DNA of 64,000 bases from CALBPI01 sp039033995 (GTDB lineage: Bacteria > Pseudomonadota > Gammaproteobacteria > Steroidobacterales > Woeseiaceae). A program made the translations under genes and the position numbers. The stretch's first letter is position 1, and each line of letters starts with the position of its first letter. Positions 18,115 through 27,291 of this stretch are shown here, one piece after another. The notes below the pieces were generated by a model. The model saw only the letters and a program-made list of their open reading frames with translations. It was not told the origin of the DNA and did no database searches. The stretch is taken from the NCBI GenBank assembly GCA_039033995.1, contig JBCCBP010000001.1, forward strand, positions 124,001-188,000, in the 5' to 3' direction.

Positions 18115-19476
18115 CTAATCGCTGGAGTCTATCGACAAGCGCCGTGCACGCACCCCACCCAGCCATTCGGTGAGGGCATAAAAACACAGGCCAATGCCGA
18201 TGACGACCAGGCCGAGTTCGCCGGCACCGAGGCCGAACAACGTGCCCTGGGAGTCGTCGATCAGCACATACCACAAGGTCCAACCCGTCAAACCGAGAAA
18301 AATGAGCGGTGTGATTGGGTAGCCCCAGGCTTTGAAAGGGCGCAGCAATTCAGGCTGAGTAACACGCAGAACAAATAGACCTGCGACCGCTGCAAAGGTA
18401 TTCAGTGCGAGTGTGAAGCCGGAGAACAGCAGGATGTACTCGAACGGTGAGGTCAGAATGAAGGTGATCGTAATGACGCCCTGCAGGTAGATGGCCATCG
18501 CAGGTACGCCATAGCGATTCGTGCGCGCGAGCCAGGCGAAGACTGCGTAATCCTGGCCTATTGCCTGATACACGCGGGGCCCGGCGATAATCATTGCACT
18601 AACGGTCGAGATCAGCAGCAAAGCGAGCACCACGCCCATCACTTTGGCACCGATGTCACCAAAGGCATTGTCAGCGGCGATATAGCCGATCTCCACTTTG
18701 CCGACCATGTCGTCGATCGGCGCGACATAAAGGAAGATGTAGTTCAGCGCCAGGTAGAGCACGATCACCAGCAACGTACCCGCGCCCAGCACGAGCGGCA
18801 GGTTGCGTTGCGGGTTTTCAAGCTCTGCCGATAGGTAGGTCGCGACATTCCAGCCGGTATACGCATAACTCACATAGATCAGTGACACCGCGAACGCGCC
18901 GCCCGTCATCAGCGCCAGGTCGCCGGTCTGTGGTGCGAAAGTAACGCTCTGCGGCTCCGGCACCAGCACGAACGCCAGTGCACAGAAAATGATGATTAGC
19001 GCGATCTTCAGCGCCGTGAAGGCGACTTGCACATTGCCACTCGCGTTACGGTTGGTGGCATGCACCAGTGTCAGTATCGCGACCAGCGCGACAGCCGCCG
19101 GTGTTTGCGGTACGGCTGGGAAAGCAGAGCCCAGATAGGTCGCGAAGGTGATGGCCGCGAGTGCGGTCGGGCCGGCAAAACCGACCGTCGCCGACACCCA
19201 GCCGGAGACGAAGCCCGCAGCCGGATGATAAATCTCACCGAGAAAATTGTATTCGCCACCGGATCGCGGCAACGCAGCGCCAAGTTCGGCATAACTCATC
19301 GCGCCGCAGAATGCGATAACGCCGCCGATGGCCCACAACATCATCAGCACAAAGCCGGATTGAATATCCGCCAGTTGGAAGCCCAGGCTTGTGAATACGC
19401 CCGTACCCACCATGTTGGCGATCACGATGGAAGCCGCAGCACGCGGGCGAAAGAGTTGTCGTTTTTTATCGTCCAC
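18115..19476 (-). CDS. APC superfamily amino acid permease
   Basis: A 453-residue, roughly 12-helix inner-membrane transporter. The first helix carries the unwound APC motif NMVGTGVFTSLG, and helix 6 contains YVSYAYTGWN, close to LAT/APC-type amino acid exchangers. SYAELGAALPRSGGEY is the conserved TM2 stretch. The substrate is probably an amino acid or a related metabolite. It stands alone, with the repeat spacer beyond its 3' end and a divergent lipoprotein gene upstream. Confidence 0.88.
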   Translation of the reverse strand: MDDKKRQLFRPRAAASIVIANMVGTGVFTSLGFQLADIQSGFVLMMLWAIGGVIAFCGAMSYAELGAALPRSGGEYNFLGEIYHPAAGFVSGWVSATVGFAGPTALAAITFATYLGSAFPAVPQTPAAVALVAILTLVHATNRNASGNVQVAFTALKIALIIIFCALAFVLVPEPQSVTFAPQTGDLALMTGGAFAVSLIYVSYAYTGWNVATYLSAELENPQRNLPLVLGAGTLLVIVLYLALNYIFLYVAPIDDMVGKVEIGYIAADNAFGDIGAKVMGVVLALLLISTVSAMIIAGPRVYQAIGQDYAVFAWLARTNRYGVPAMAIYLQGVITITFILTSPFEYILLFSGFTLALNTFAAVAGLFVLRVTQPELLRPFKAWGYPITPLIFLGLTGWTLWYVLIDDSQGTLFGLGAGELGLVVIGIGLCFYALTEWLGGVRARRLSIDSSD

Positions 19477-19637
19477 GTGCGTCTGGCTCGTGCTGTTACG
19501 ACACCATTATGCCTGCTTTGGCAGCGCCTGAGCATGATTTGCCAGAGAATGACGGAGTTTCGGAACTGTGAATTGGTTCATCGGCGGTTCAGCCGCAGCG
19601 GCGTACCGTTAACGCGGAACTTATTGGGAAACTCACC

Positions 19638-20270
19638 ATGCGACTCTTTACAGCACTATTCGCGATTACCCTATTCGGTTTAACCGGCTGCGCGACAACC
19701 ATGTCGGAAGACGAATGCTTGACCTCTGACTGGCGCACCGTCGGCTATGAAGACGGCGTTCAGGGTCGTAGCGGTGCCGCGATCGGCACTTACCGCAAAG
19801 CCTGTGCGAAAGCCGGTGTCACGCCGGATCTCGCTGAATATCAGGCAGGCAGGCAGGAAGGGCTGCAGGAATATTGCCGTCCGCAAAACGGCTATAACGC
19901 TGGCGAACGCGGCGCGAGCTATCAGGGTGTTTGCCCAGCCGAGCTGGAAAACGCGTTTCTCGCCGCCTATGAAGAAGGTCGCACGCTCTACGAACTGCGC
20001 GCTGACGTACGTCGGTTAGAGTCCGACATCGTGCGGGCGGAAAACGAGATCGCTGATATCGACGCGACGATCGAGAGCGAGACACTGAGAATGGTCAGCG
20101 ACGGGCTGTTGCCGGAAGAGCGCCTGGAAATCCTTGCGGAGACCAAGCGTCTGTCGGAGCGCAAAGGCCAATTGCGGGATCGATTGGTTTACTTGGCGGA
20201 AGAGCTCGGCGCCAGTCGTGAGCGCCTAGACGAGTATCGCGCGCTGCAGACAGCAGCGACGACCTACTAA
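19638..20270 (+). CDS. DUF2799 domain lipoprotein
   Basis: A 210-residue protein with a lipoprotein signal peptide ending LFGLTGC, so Cys18 would be lipidated. DUF2799 units follow, with DWRTVGYEDGVQGR and a paired YQAGRQEGLQEYC and NGYNAGERG. The C-terminal 90 residues form a charged coiled coil. It is probably an outer-membrane lipoprotein facing the periplasm; function unknown. It converges with ubiB 19 bp away. Confidence 0.85.
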   Translation: MRLFTALFAITLFGLTGCATTMSEDECLTSDWRTVGYEDGVQGRSGAAIGTYRKACAKAGVTPDLAEYQAGRQEGLQEYCRPQNGYNAGERGASYQGVCPAELENAFLAAYEEGRTLYELRADVRRLESDIVRAENEIADIDATIESETLRMVSDGLLPEERLEILAETKRLSERKGQLRDRLVYLAEELGASRERLDEYRALQTAATTY

Positions 20271-20289
20271 CGCATCTAGCGCAGGCTTG

Positions 20290-21921
20290 TTAGCGTGGCC
20301 GGCTGAGCAGAACAGCGGCCGCACCAACGCCGACGAGAAGCCAGCCAACACTGACATATTGGCCGGTGTAGACCAGAAATCCGCCAACCGCGGCGGCGAT
20401 GATTCCTAAGGTGACGCGGTAACGCCGCTGGTTGTCCTGACGCATCTCATCGCGTAACGCGACGATCTGTGGCGAGTCCATTGTCAGACGAAAATCGCCA
20501 TTCGATGCCTGTTCACTGATGCGCCGTGCAATCGTCGGCAGTTCGCGCAAGGTTTCGCGCACTTCCGGCCACTGCGTGCGGAAATCGTTGAGCACCGCAC
20601 GTCCGCCGAGTCGTTCTTCCATCCAGCGACGCAGGATCGGCTGAGCGGTCTCGAATAGGTCCAGCTCCGGATAGAGATCGCGGCCCAGCCCTTCAATATT
20701 CAGCAGCGTCTTCTGTAGCAGAATCAATTGCGGCTGTACCTCCATGTTAAACCGGCGTGCGGTTTCGAACAGACGTAACAACACGGTGCCGAAACTGATT
20801 TCGGCGAGCGGCTTATTGAAGATGGGTTCGCACACCGTTCGCACCGCTGATTCCAGTTCTTCCACGCGCGTGTCCGGCGGTACCCAGCCGGAATCGACAT
20901 GCAACTGTGCAACCCGGTGATAATCACGATCGAAGAAAGCAAGAAAGTTCTCGGCTAGATATTGTTGGTCTTTCAAGTTCAGCGTGCCGATGATGCCGAA
21001 GTCCACCGACAGATAGATCGGGTTCTCTGGGTCGTCCGTGCGCACAAAAATGTTGCCCGGGTGCATATCAGCGTGGAAAAAGTTGTGCCGGAACACCTGC
21101 GTGAAAAAGATCTCGACGCCGTTCTCAGCGAGACGTTTGATATTCGTGCCAGCCGCCTTCAGTGCATCCATGTTGCTGATGTGTACACCGTAGATGCGTT
21201 CCATTACGAGCACGGTGACACGACTGTAATCGAAGTAGACCTCCGGCACGTACAGCTGCGTTGAGCCCTCGAAATTACGGCGCAACTGCGATCCGTTGGC
21301 GGCTTCGCGCAACAAATCGAGCTCGTCCATGATCGTCTTGTCGTATTCGCTGACCACTTCGACGGGTCGCAGCCGTTGACCGTCCGGCAGATACCGCTGC
21401 GTCAGTTCGGCCATCGCATACATCACTTCGAGGTCTTGCCGGATGCGCTCGCGCATGCCGGGCCGCAATACCTTAACGACGACGTCGGTGCCATCGTGCA
21501 GTTTGGCCGGGTGTACCTGAGCGATCGAAGCGGCGGCCATCGGTGTGTCGTCAAACTCTGCAAAGACCTCGCTCAAATCGAAGCCGTAGGCATCATTAAC
21601 GATCTGGCGCGCCAGCTGACCGTCGAACGGCGGCACCTGATCCTGTAGCTTGGCGAGTTCTGCCGCGATGTCCGGCGGTAATAAATCTCGCCGTGTCGAT
21701 AACGCCTGGCCAAACTTGATGAAAATTGGCCCGAGTTCTTCCAGTGCCAGGCGAATCCGTTGGCCAAGCGGCGCATCGCGATCCATGCGGCGACCGCCGA
21801 ACAGAAACACGAAGCGCAGCGGGCGCAGCAACCGTGATGTCGCGATCAGGTCATCGAGGCTGTACTTCACCAGTACCCGCTGGATGCTGATCAGCCGCTT
21901 GATACGTGCTGGTGTCAGCAA
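20290..21921 (-). CDS. ubiB: UbiB, ubiquinone biosynthesis atypical kinase/ATPase
   Basis: A 543-residue member of the ABC1/ADCK family needed for coenzyme Q synthesis. It has the KxGQ-type motif FIKFGQALSTR near residue 80, the Ala-rich loop AAASIAQVH, HADMHPGN in the catalytic loop and VDFGIIG in place of DFG. Two C-terminal membrane helices anchor it. TTG 21921 is proposed as the start: GAGGAAG precedes it by about seven bases and the upstream ubiJ stop is one base away, while the longer frame runs into ubiJ. Confidence 0.92.
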   Translation of the reverse strand: MLTPARIKRLISIQRVLVKYSLDDLIATSRLLRPLRFVFLFGGRRMDRDAPLGQRIRLALEELGPIFIKFGQALSTRRDLLPPDIAAELAKLQDQVPPFDGQLARQIVNDAYGFDLSEVFAEFDDTPMAAASIAQVHPAKLHDGTDVVVKVLRPGMRERIRQDLEVMYAMAELTQRYLPDGQRLRPVEVVSEYDKTIMDELDLLREAANGSQLRRNFEGSTQLYVPEVYFDYSRVTVLVMERIYGVHISNMDALKAAGTNIKRLAENGVEIFFTQVFRHNFFHADMHPGNIFVRTDDPENPIYLSVDFGIIGTLNLKDQQYLAENFLAFFDRDYHRVAQLHVDSGWVPPDTRVEELESAVRTVCEPIFNKPLAEISFGTVLLRLFETARRFNMEVQPQLILLQKTLLNIEGLGRDLYPELDLFETAQPILRRWMEERLGGRAVLNDFRTQWPEVRETLRELPTIARRISEQASNGDFRLTMDSPQIVALRDEMRQDNQRRYRVTLGIIAAAVGGFLVYTGQYVSVGWLLVGVGAAAVLLSRPR

Positions 21922-21922
21922 T

Positions 21923-22540
21923 CTATTCTTCCTCGTCCAGCCGTGCGGCCAGCAGCCGCACTCTCGCCTGCGCGCGTGCCAGATCATCCCGCAGTGTTTC
22001 GTTGTCACGGCGGAAGGCAGCGAACTGTTCCTGAGTGGGTAGCGCACCGGTATCCGTCGTCAGGTAATCGCCGAACCGATGATGGGCGCGCTCGCTGAGA
22101 TTCGCCGCCGCTCTTCCGACGCCGCGCACGACAGTACTGGTCTGATTGGCGACCACATCGCCGACCACATTGGCGAGTTCGTCTTCCAGATCTGGCTTGG
22201 CAAAACGCAGCAGCTGCTGAAATTTTTGGCCAATGGTCGCGTCACCGCTCATCGTGACATGGCCGTCGCGGATGACTTGTTGCGGATCACTGCCGGCGAG
22301 TGTCATCAATGAGATCGGGCTGCCCGACAGCACCACATCGGGGTCGTCCTCATAGTGGGACTGGAGCTGTAACGCACCGCTATCGACGCGGAGGAACACA
22401 GCGAGTGCCGTGTTGTCCACGCGTACCGCCATGCTGCAACCCTCGAGTGCGGCGGCGAGTTCGCGAGCCGGCGTCTGTTCGTTAATACGCCGATTGATGA
22501 GCGCCGTGATTGGCTTGAACAGGATACCCAGATTCATCAT
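21923..22540 (-). CDS. ubiJ: UbiJ, SCP2-domain ubiquinone biosynthesis accessory factor
   Basis: A 205-residue protein with an N-terminal SCP2 lipid-binding domain (about 20-120, including IRDGHVTMSGDATIG-like strands) and a C-terminal helical region ending LDEEE. UbiJ carries hydrophobic Q intermediates in the soluble Ubi complex. It lies between ubiE (2 bp upstream) and ubiB, the standard ubiE-ubiJ-ubiB order. An ATG directly after the first Met (22537) is an alternative start. Confidence 0.9.
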   Translation of the reverse strand: MMNLGILFKPITALINRRINEQTPARELAAALEGCSMAVRVDNTALAVFLRVDSGALQLQSHYEDDPDVVLSGSPISLMTLAGSDPQQVIRDGHVTMSGDATIGQKFQQLLRFAKPDLEDELANVVGDVVANQTSTVVRGVGRAAANLSERAHHRFGDYLTTDTGALPTQEQFAAFRRDNETLRDDLARAQARVRLLAARLDEEE

Positions 22541-22542
22541 CG

Positions 22543-23295
22543 TTATAATTTGTAGCCGTAGTGCAGTGCTGCAATGCCGCCTGTCAGGTTATCGTAGCCG
22601 CAGCGCTCGAAGCCTGCGTTTTCCATCATGCCTTTCAGGGTTTCCTGATCCGGATGCATACGGATCGATTCGGCCAGATACCGATAGCTCGCTTCGTCGT
22701 CGGCGACCACGCGCCCGAGAAAGGGCAGCACAGAAAAAGAAAACAGGTCATAGGCCGGTTTCAAAAGATCATTCGGTTTGGAAAACTCGAGCACCAACAG
22801 TCGGCCGCCGGGTTTCAATGTCCGCAGCATGGATTGCAGTGCGACTTCTTTACGGGTGACATTGCGCAGACCGAATGCGATCGTGATCAGATCGAACGTG
22901 TTGTCGGCGAAAGGCAGTGCTTCGGCATCGACTTGCGCGATCTCAACATCGATGATGCCGGCGTTGAGCAGCCGCTCTCGACCCTGCTCCAGCATCGCGG
23001 CATTGATATCGGCCAACACCACCTGACCGTCGGTGCCGACTTGGCGCGCAAATGCCATCGCGAGGTCACCAGTGCCGCCGGCGAGATCGAGCACGCGGTG
23101 ACCGTTGCGCACCGCTGCCTTGTCGATCGTCTGTTTTTTCCATAGCCGATGGATGCCGCCGGACATCAGATCGTTCATCAGATCGTAATTGCCGGCGACC
23201 GAATCAAAAACGCCGCGTACCTTGTCGGCTTTGCGATCGGCGTCGACGGTTTCGTAGCCGAAGTGTGTCTTGTTGTCGGTTGAGTCCGTTGTCAC
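22543..23295 (-). CDS. ubiE: UbiE, demethylmenaquinone / 2-methoxy-6-polyprenyl-1,4-benzoquinol methyltransferase
   Basis: A 250-residue class I SAM-dependent C-methyltransferase. It has the UbiE start THFGYETVDADRKADKVRGVF, SAM motif I LDLAGGTGDLA near residue 70, and GLRNVTRKE and FSKPN-type motifs. It ends in HYGYKL, close to the usual HxGYK. It works in ubiquinone synthesis. It forms the first gene of ubiE-ubiJ-ubiB, with a DUF971 gene about 80 bp upstream. Confidence 0.95.
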   Translation of the reverse strand: MTTDSTDNKTHFGYETVDADRKADKVRGVFDSVAGNYDLMNDLMSGGIHRLWKKQTIDKAAVRNGHRVLDLAGGTGDLAMAFARQVGTDGQVVLADINAAMLEQGRERLLNAGIIDVEIAQVDAEALPFADNTFDLITIAFGLRNVTRKEVALQSMLRTLKPGGRLLVLEFSKPNDLLKPAYDLFSFSVLPFLGRVVADDEASYRYLAESIRMHPDQETLKGMMENAGFERCGYDNLTGGIAALHYGYKL

Positions 23296-23373
23296 GGTCG
23301 TGTCCTGTGCCGGGGCTAGAGGAAGGCCAAAACGGCCGAGCCCTGTATTGTACCGGTTTGCGCCCGTGCTGGC

Positions 23374-23730
23374 TCAGGCGTCACGGGATAAGCCGGCTGT
23401 CGATAGCGCGTTCAGGTATTCGGCCCAACGTGCGTCGTGTTCCTCTCCCAGTATTCGTAACCAGTCCCAGCTGTAGATGCCGGTTTGGTGACCATCGCTG
23501 AAAAACAGCTTAAGCGCGTAGTGGCCAACCGGTTCGATGCGCACGATCCGAACCTGCCGCTTACCATGCTGCAGTATCGCCTGATCCGGATGGTGGCCTC
23601 GCACTTCAGCGGATGGCGAATTGACCCGCAGGTATTCGAACGACAGATCGTGGCAGGCCCCATCGGCGTATTCGAGCCGCAGGCAAGCCGATTGCTTGCG
23701 GAGTCGTATGTTGACCGGCGGTGTGGCCAT
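23374..23730 (-). CDS. DUF971 (gamma-butyrobetaine hydroxylase-like N-terminal) domain protein
   Basis: A 118-residue stand-alone DUF971 protein. The family motifs LRLEYADG near residue 18, LRVNSPSAEVRGH and YALKLFFSDGHQTGIYSW are all present. This domain is found at the N-terminus of trimethyllysine/gamma-butyrobetaine dioxygenases, but the stand-alone bacterial form has no settled role and is often placed between hslU and ubiE, as here. It lies 10 bp downstream of hslU. Confidence 0.9.
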   Translation of the reverse strand: MATPPVNIRLRKQSACLRLEYADGACHDLSFEYLRVNSPSAEVRGHHPDQAILQHGKRQVRIVRIEPVGHYALKLFFSDGHQTGIYSWDWLRILGEEHDARWAEYLNALSTAGLSRDA

Positions 23731-23740
23731 CGGAGCTGCG

Positions 23741-25051
23741 CTACAGGATGTAACGACTCAGATCTTCGTCTTCGACCAGTTCGCCGAGGTGTTCGTCGAC
23801 GTAGCCCGCGCTGATCTGGTAGTGCTTGCCACTCTGATCGGCCGCCTCGTAGGAAATCGTGTCGAGCAATCGCTCCATGACGGTGTGCAGCCGCCGAGCG
23901 CCGATGTTTTCGGTCGACTCGTTCACTTTGTAGGCGATGTCGGCCAGCCGCCGGATGCCGGACTCGATGAATTCCAGTGTGACACCTTCGGTCGCCATCA
24001 AAGCGCTGTACTGGCGAGTCAGCGAGCTATCCGGCTCAGTCAGGATGCGCACGAAGTCGTCCGCTTTAAGCGAGTCGAGCTCAACACGGATAGGCAGGCG
24101 ACCCTGCAATTCCGGTATCAGGTCTGATGGTTTCGCCACGCTGAATGCGCCCGAAGCGATAAACAAGATGTGATCGGTCCGGATCGTGCCGTACTTGGTC
24201 GTTACCGTGCTGCCCTCGACCAGCGGCAGCAAGTCGCGTTGCACGCCTTCGCGCGACACATCGGCACCGCCGTGATCCGAGCGGCGTGCCACTTTGTCGA
24301 TCTCGTCGAGAAACACGATGCCGTTTTGCTCGGCGGCTTCGACAGCCCGTAGCTTTAGGGCCTCTTCGTCAACCATTTTGGCCGCTTCTTCTTCGGTCAG
24401 ATGTTTCATCGCTTCGCGAATCGGCAGCTTGCGGGTCTTCGAGCGCCCCGGATTCAGGTTCTGGAACATGCCCTGCAACTGACTGGTCATTTCCTCCATG
24501 CCCGGTGGTGCCATGATTTCGACGCCGACCAGACGAGATTCGAGCTCGATTTCGATCTCGCGATCATCGAGATCCCCTTCGCGTAATTTCTTGCGGAATT
24601 TCTGCCGCGTTTCCGAGTCCTGTTCACCACCGTTGACCGGGCCGGGTAACAGGATGTCGAGTACACGTTCTTCTGCCGCATCCTCAGCGCGGTGCTGCAC
24701 TTTCTCGAGCTCTTGCTCGCGTGTCAGTTTCACGGATACTTCGACCAGATCGCGGATGATCGAGTCAACTTCTCTACCAACATAGCCAACTTCGGTGAAT
24801 TTTGTCGCCTCGACCTTGATGAACGGAGCACCGGACAAGCGCGCTAATCGGCGTGCGATTTCGGTTTTGCCCACGCCGGTCGGGCCGATCATCAGGATGT
24901 TCTTTGGGGTTATCTCGCCACGCAGGCTGTCATCCACCTGCATGCGACGCCAGCGGTTGCGCAGCGCAATCGCGACGGCGCGCTTGGCCGCCTGTTGACC
25001 GACGATATGTTTGTCCAGCTCCTGGACGATTTCACGGGGAGTCATCGACAT
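23741..25051 (-). CDS. hslU: HslU, ATPase subunit of the HslUV protease
   Basis: A 436-residue AAA+ unfoldase. Walker A is GPTGVGKTE near residue 56, Walker B FLDEIDKVA, and an intermediate I-domain lies between residues 110 and 230. The pore loop reads GYVGREV and the chain ends DLSRYIL, the C-terminal tail that docks into HslV. It works with HslV, encoded 28 bp upstream, in degradation of heat-shock and regulatory proteins. Confidence 0.97.
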   Translation of the reverse strand: MSMTPREIVQELDKHIVGQQAAKRAVAIALRNRWRRMQVDDSLRGEITPKNILMIGPTGVGKTEIARRLARLSGAPFIKVEATKFTEVGYVGREVDSIIRDLVEVSVKLTREQELEKVQHRAEDAAEERVLDILLPGPVNGGEQDSETRQKFRKKLREGDLDDREIEIELESRLVGVEIMAPPGMEEMTSQLQGMFQNLNPGRSKTRKLPIREAMKHLTEEEAAKMVDEEALKLRAVEAAEQNGIVFLDEIDKVARRSDHGGADVSREGVQRDLLPLVEGSTVTTKYGTIRTDHILFIASGAFSVAKPSDLIPELQGRLPIRVELDSLKADDFVRILTEPDSSLTRQYSALMATEGVTLEFIESGIRRLADIAYKVNESTENIGARRLHTVMERLLDTISYEAADQSGKHYQISAGYVDEHLGELVEDEDLSRYIL

Positions 25052-25079
25052 GGTGGGGGTTCCTGAACGCTCAGCCCGC

Positions 25080-25622
25080 TTAGGCTGATTCGTCTAATGT
25101 TTCAATTGTGATGTTTTCGTTCGTGAAAACACAGATATCTGCAGCGATTTGCAGCGATCGTGTCACGATCTCTTCGGCGCTCAAATCACTGGATTGTACG
25201 AATGCGCGTGCGGCTGCGAGTGCAAATGAGCCGCCTGAGCCAATCGCCATAATGTCGTCTTCAGGCTCAATAACGTCGCCGTTGCCCGATACGATCAGCG
25301 AATTTGTGTGATCTGCGATAATCAGCAGCGCCTCCAGCCGACGCAAACGTCGGTCGGTGCGCCAGTCCTTCGCGAGTTCGATCGCAGCGCGGGTCAGGTT
25401 GCCGTATTGCTCCATTTTTTGTTCGAACAACTCGAACAAGGTGAACGCATCGGCTGTGCCGCCGGCAAATCCGGCGATCACGCGGTCTTTATACAAGCGA
25501 CGTACCTTGCGTGCGTTGCCTTTCATGATCGTGTTGCCGAGGCTGACCTGCCCGTCGCCGGCTACCGCGACCTGACCGTTACGCCTGACCGACACAATGG
25601 TTGTGCCATCATATTGCTGCAT
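25080..25622 (-). CDS. hslV: HslV, peptidase subunit of the HslUV protease
   Basis: A 180-residue proteasome-like threonine peptidase. The short leader MQQYDG precedes TTIVSVRR, so Thr7 becomes the N-terminal nucleophile after processing. GDGQVSLG and GSGGSFALAAARA are family motifs. Twelve subunits form a double ring capped by HslU. It lies between xerC and hslU, the usual order. Confidence 0.97.
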   Translation of the reverse strand: MQQYDGTTIVSVRRNGQVAVAGDGQVSLGNTIMKGNARKVRRLYKDRVIAGFAGGTADAFTLFELFEQKMEQYGNLTRAAIELAKDWRTDRRLRRLEALLIIADHTNSLIVSGNGDVIEPEDDIMAIGSGGSFALAAARAFVQSSDLSAEEIVTRSLQIAADICVFTNENITIETLDESA

Positions 25623-25663
25623 CTGTTCACCTGTGAGTCGGCAGTGCGTACCGCCGCTGGAAT

Positions 25664-26587
25664 TCAGTCGTCCCGTCGCTTCGCGCGCGGGTGTGCCTGA
25701 TCATATATCTGGGCCAGGTGTTGGAAATCAAGATGGGTATAAATCTGCGTCGTGGCGATATCAGCATGGCCCAGGAGCTCCTGTACACCGCGCAGATCAC
25801 GGCTCGATTCGAGCAAATGTGTCGCGAAAGAATGCCGAAACAAATGCGGATACACGCGCGCATCCAGACCCTGCACGCGCGCCCAGTGTTTCACGCGTAG
25901 TTGCACCGCTCGATGACCGAGGCGTTGGCCGCGTTGACTGACAAACAGTGCTGACTCATCCGCATTCGCCCAGCCGCTGCGCCACGGCAGCCAGCGCTCG
26001 ACCGCGCGAATTGCGTGGCGACCCACGGGAAGCAGCCGTTGTTTGTTGCCTTTGCCGGTGACGAGCGCGGTTCGGTCGCCGCGATTGATGCTGCCCACGT
26101 CGAGCGTGACCAGTTCGTCGAGCCGCAGGCCGGAGCTGTACAGCAATTCCAGCATGGCGCGGTCACGGCACGTTAGCGGGTCGTCTCCGTCGATCGCCAG
26201 CAAAGCGGCCATCGCATCGGCATCCAGTGTGCCAGGCAGCCGTTTTTGCGCGCGTGGTGCGCTGACTCCATCCGCCGGGTTGTGTCCTGCTAGCGACTCG
26301 CGGATCAGATAGCGATAAAAACTTCTGATCGCGGATAGCACCCGCGCGATGCTGCGTGGTGACTGGCCATTGCGAAACAGCGTCGCGGCGAATCGTCGCA
26401 ATTCTCCGGCACGGAGTTCAGACCAGGCAGCGAAGCCGTATTTTTCGCACCAGGTGGCGAGTTTCCTGAGATCTCGTTCGTAGTTCGACGCTGTGTGATC
26501 CGAGAGCCGCCGCTCCAGTGTCAGATGCCGCAGAAACTGGGCAATCAGATCGATTTCACTGGCGTCCAACGGCCGCCTCGATGTCAA
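25664..26587 (-). CDS. xerC: XerC tyrosine recombinase
   Basis: A 307-residue site-specific recombinase that resolves chromosome dimers at dif with XerD. The N-terminal SAM-like domain (about 10-105) is followed by the catalytic domain with Arg154, Lys179, His248, Arg251, His274 and the nucleophile Tyr283. The ATG overlaps the DUF484 stop by 4 bp. The xerC-DUF484-dapF linkage supports XerC rather than XerD. Confidence 0.95.
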   Translation of the reverse strand: MTSRRPLDASEIDLIAQFLRHLTLERRLSDHTASNYERDLRKLATWCEKYGFAAWSELRAGELRRFAATLFRNGQSPRSIARVLSAIRSFYRYLIRESLAGHNPADGVSAPRAQKRLPGTLDADAMAALLAIDGDDPLTCRDRAMLELLYSSGLRLDELVTLDVGSINRGDRTALVTGKGNKQRLLPVGRHAIRAVERWLPWRSGWANADESALFVSQRGQRLGHRAVQLRVKHWARVQGLDARVYPHLFRHSFATHLLESSRDLRGVQELLGHADIATTQIYTHLDFQHLAQIYDQAHPRAKRRDD

Positions 26588-27291
26588 AAACGCGCGAGTG
26601 CGACGCTGATGATCTGGCCGATACGTTGCAGAAAGTCGACTGACATTGCCGGGTGAAAGTGCTCGGCGTTGTTACTGCCAATCGCCAGGAAGCCGATCTC
26701 GGCTTCTTCGCCGAGCGGCAGCAGGGCCACGGAGCCGATTTCCTCGGCGTTGGTGCGGAACAGAAAATCTCGCTGCGTATCGCGGACTTGCCCGCAACGC
26801 GGGTTGCAGCGCTCGAGGAAAGTTGTAAAAGGCTGCAGGCTGTCGTCGTTACGGTCGATGATGCGCAGGAATCGCATGCGGTTCAGGTCGCCAAAATGTT
26901 GTTCCTGGCCGAACAGTACGAGCACAGCCTCATCGGCCGAAAAGCTGCGGCGCAGCTTTTCTTCGAGCGTGGAGAGTGTGTCCTGCAGGCTGTCCGCGCG
27001 CAGCATGGCCAGGGCCAGCGCATGAATCCGGTTGGCCAGCGCATCGTTGCGCCGTGCAAGTCCCACCAACTCATTCAGCTTGCGCTTCATGTTCAACTCG
27101 TTCGTGCGCAGGGCGGCAACTTGCCGCTCGACAAGGGATACCGTGCCGCCATTCTCGTGCGGCAGGCGCAGCGATTGCAGCAGGCGCGGATTGGATTCGA
27201 AAAAGTCCGGGTGACTGGTCAGGTAGTCTTTGACGGCCTGCTCTGTGATCTCCCCTGATGCTGCCGCGCGCGGCTTGGCATTGCTGCTCAT
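26584..27291 (-). CDS. DUF484 family protein
   Basis: A 235-residue protein with a helical N-terminus (AVKDYLTSHPDFFESNPRLL-type motif) and a GAF-like C-terminal domain (SVALLPLGEEAEIGFLAIGS). This is the YigA-type family found between dapF and xerC in gammaproteobacteria; its role is unknown. It overlaps both neighbours by 4 bp, indicating translational coupling. Confidence 0.93.
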   Translation of the reverse strand: MSSNAKPRAAASGEITEQAVKDYLTSHPDFFESNPRLLQSLRLPHENGGTVSLVERQVAALRTNELNMKRKLNELVGLARRNDALANRIHALALAMLRADSLQDTLSTLEEKLRRSFSADEAVLVLFGQEQHFGDLNRMRFLRIIDRNDDSLQPFTTFLERCNPRCGQVRDTQRDFLFRTNAEEIGSVALLPLGEEAEIGFLAIGSNNAEHFHPAMSVDFLQRIGQIISVALARF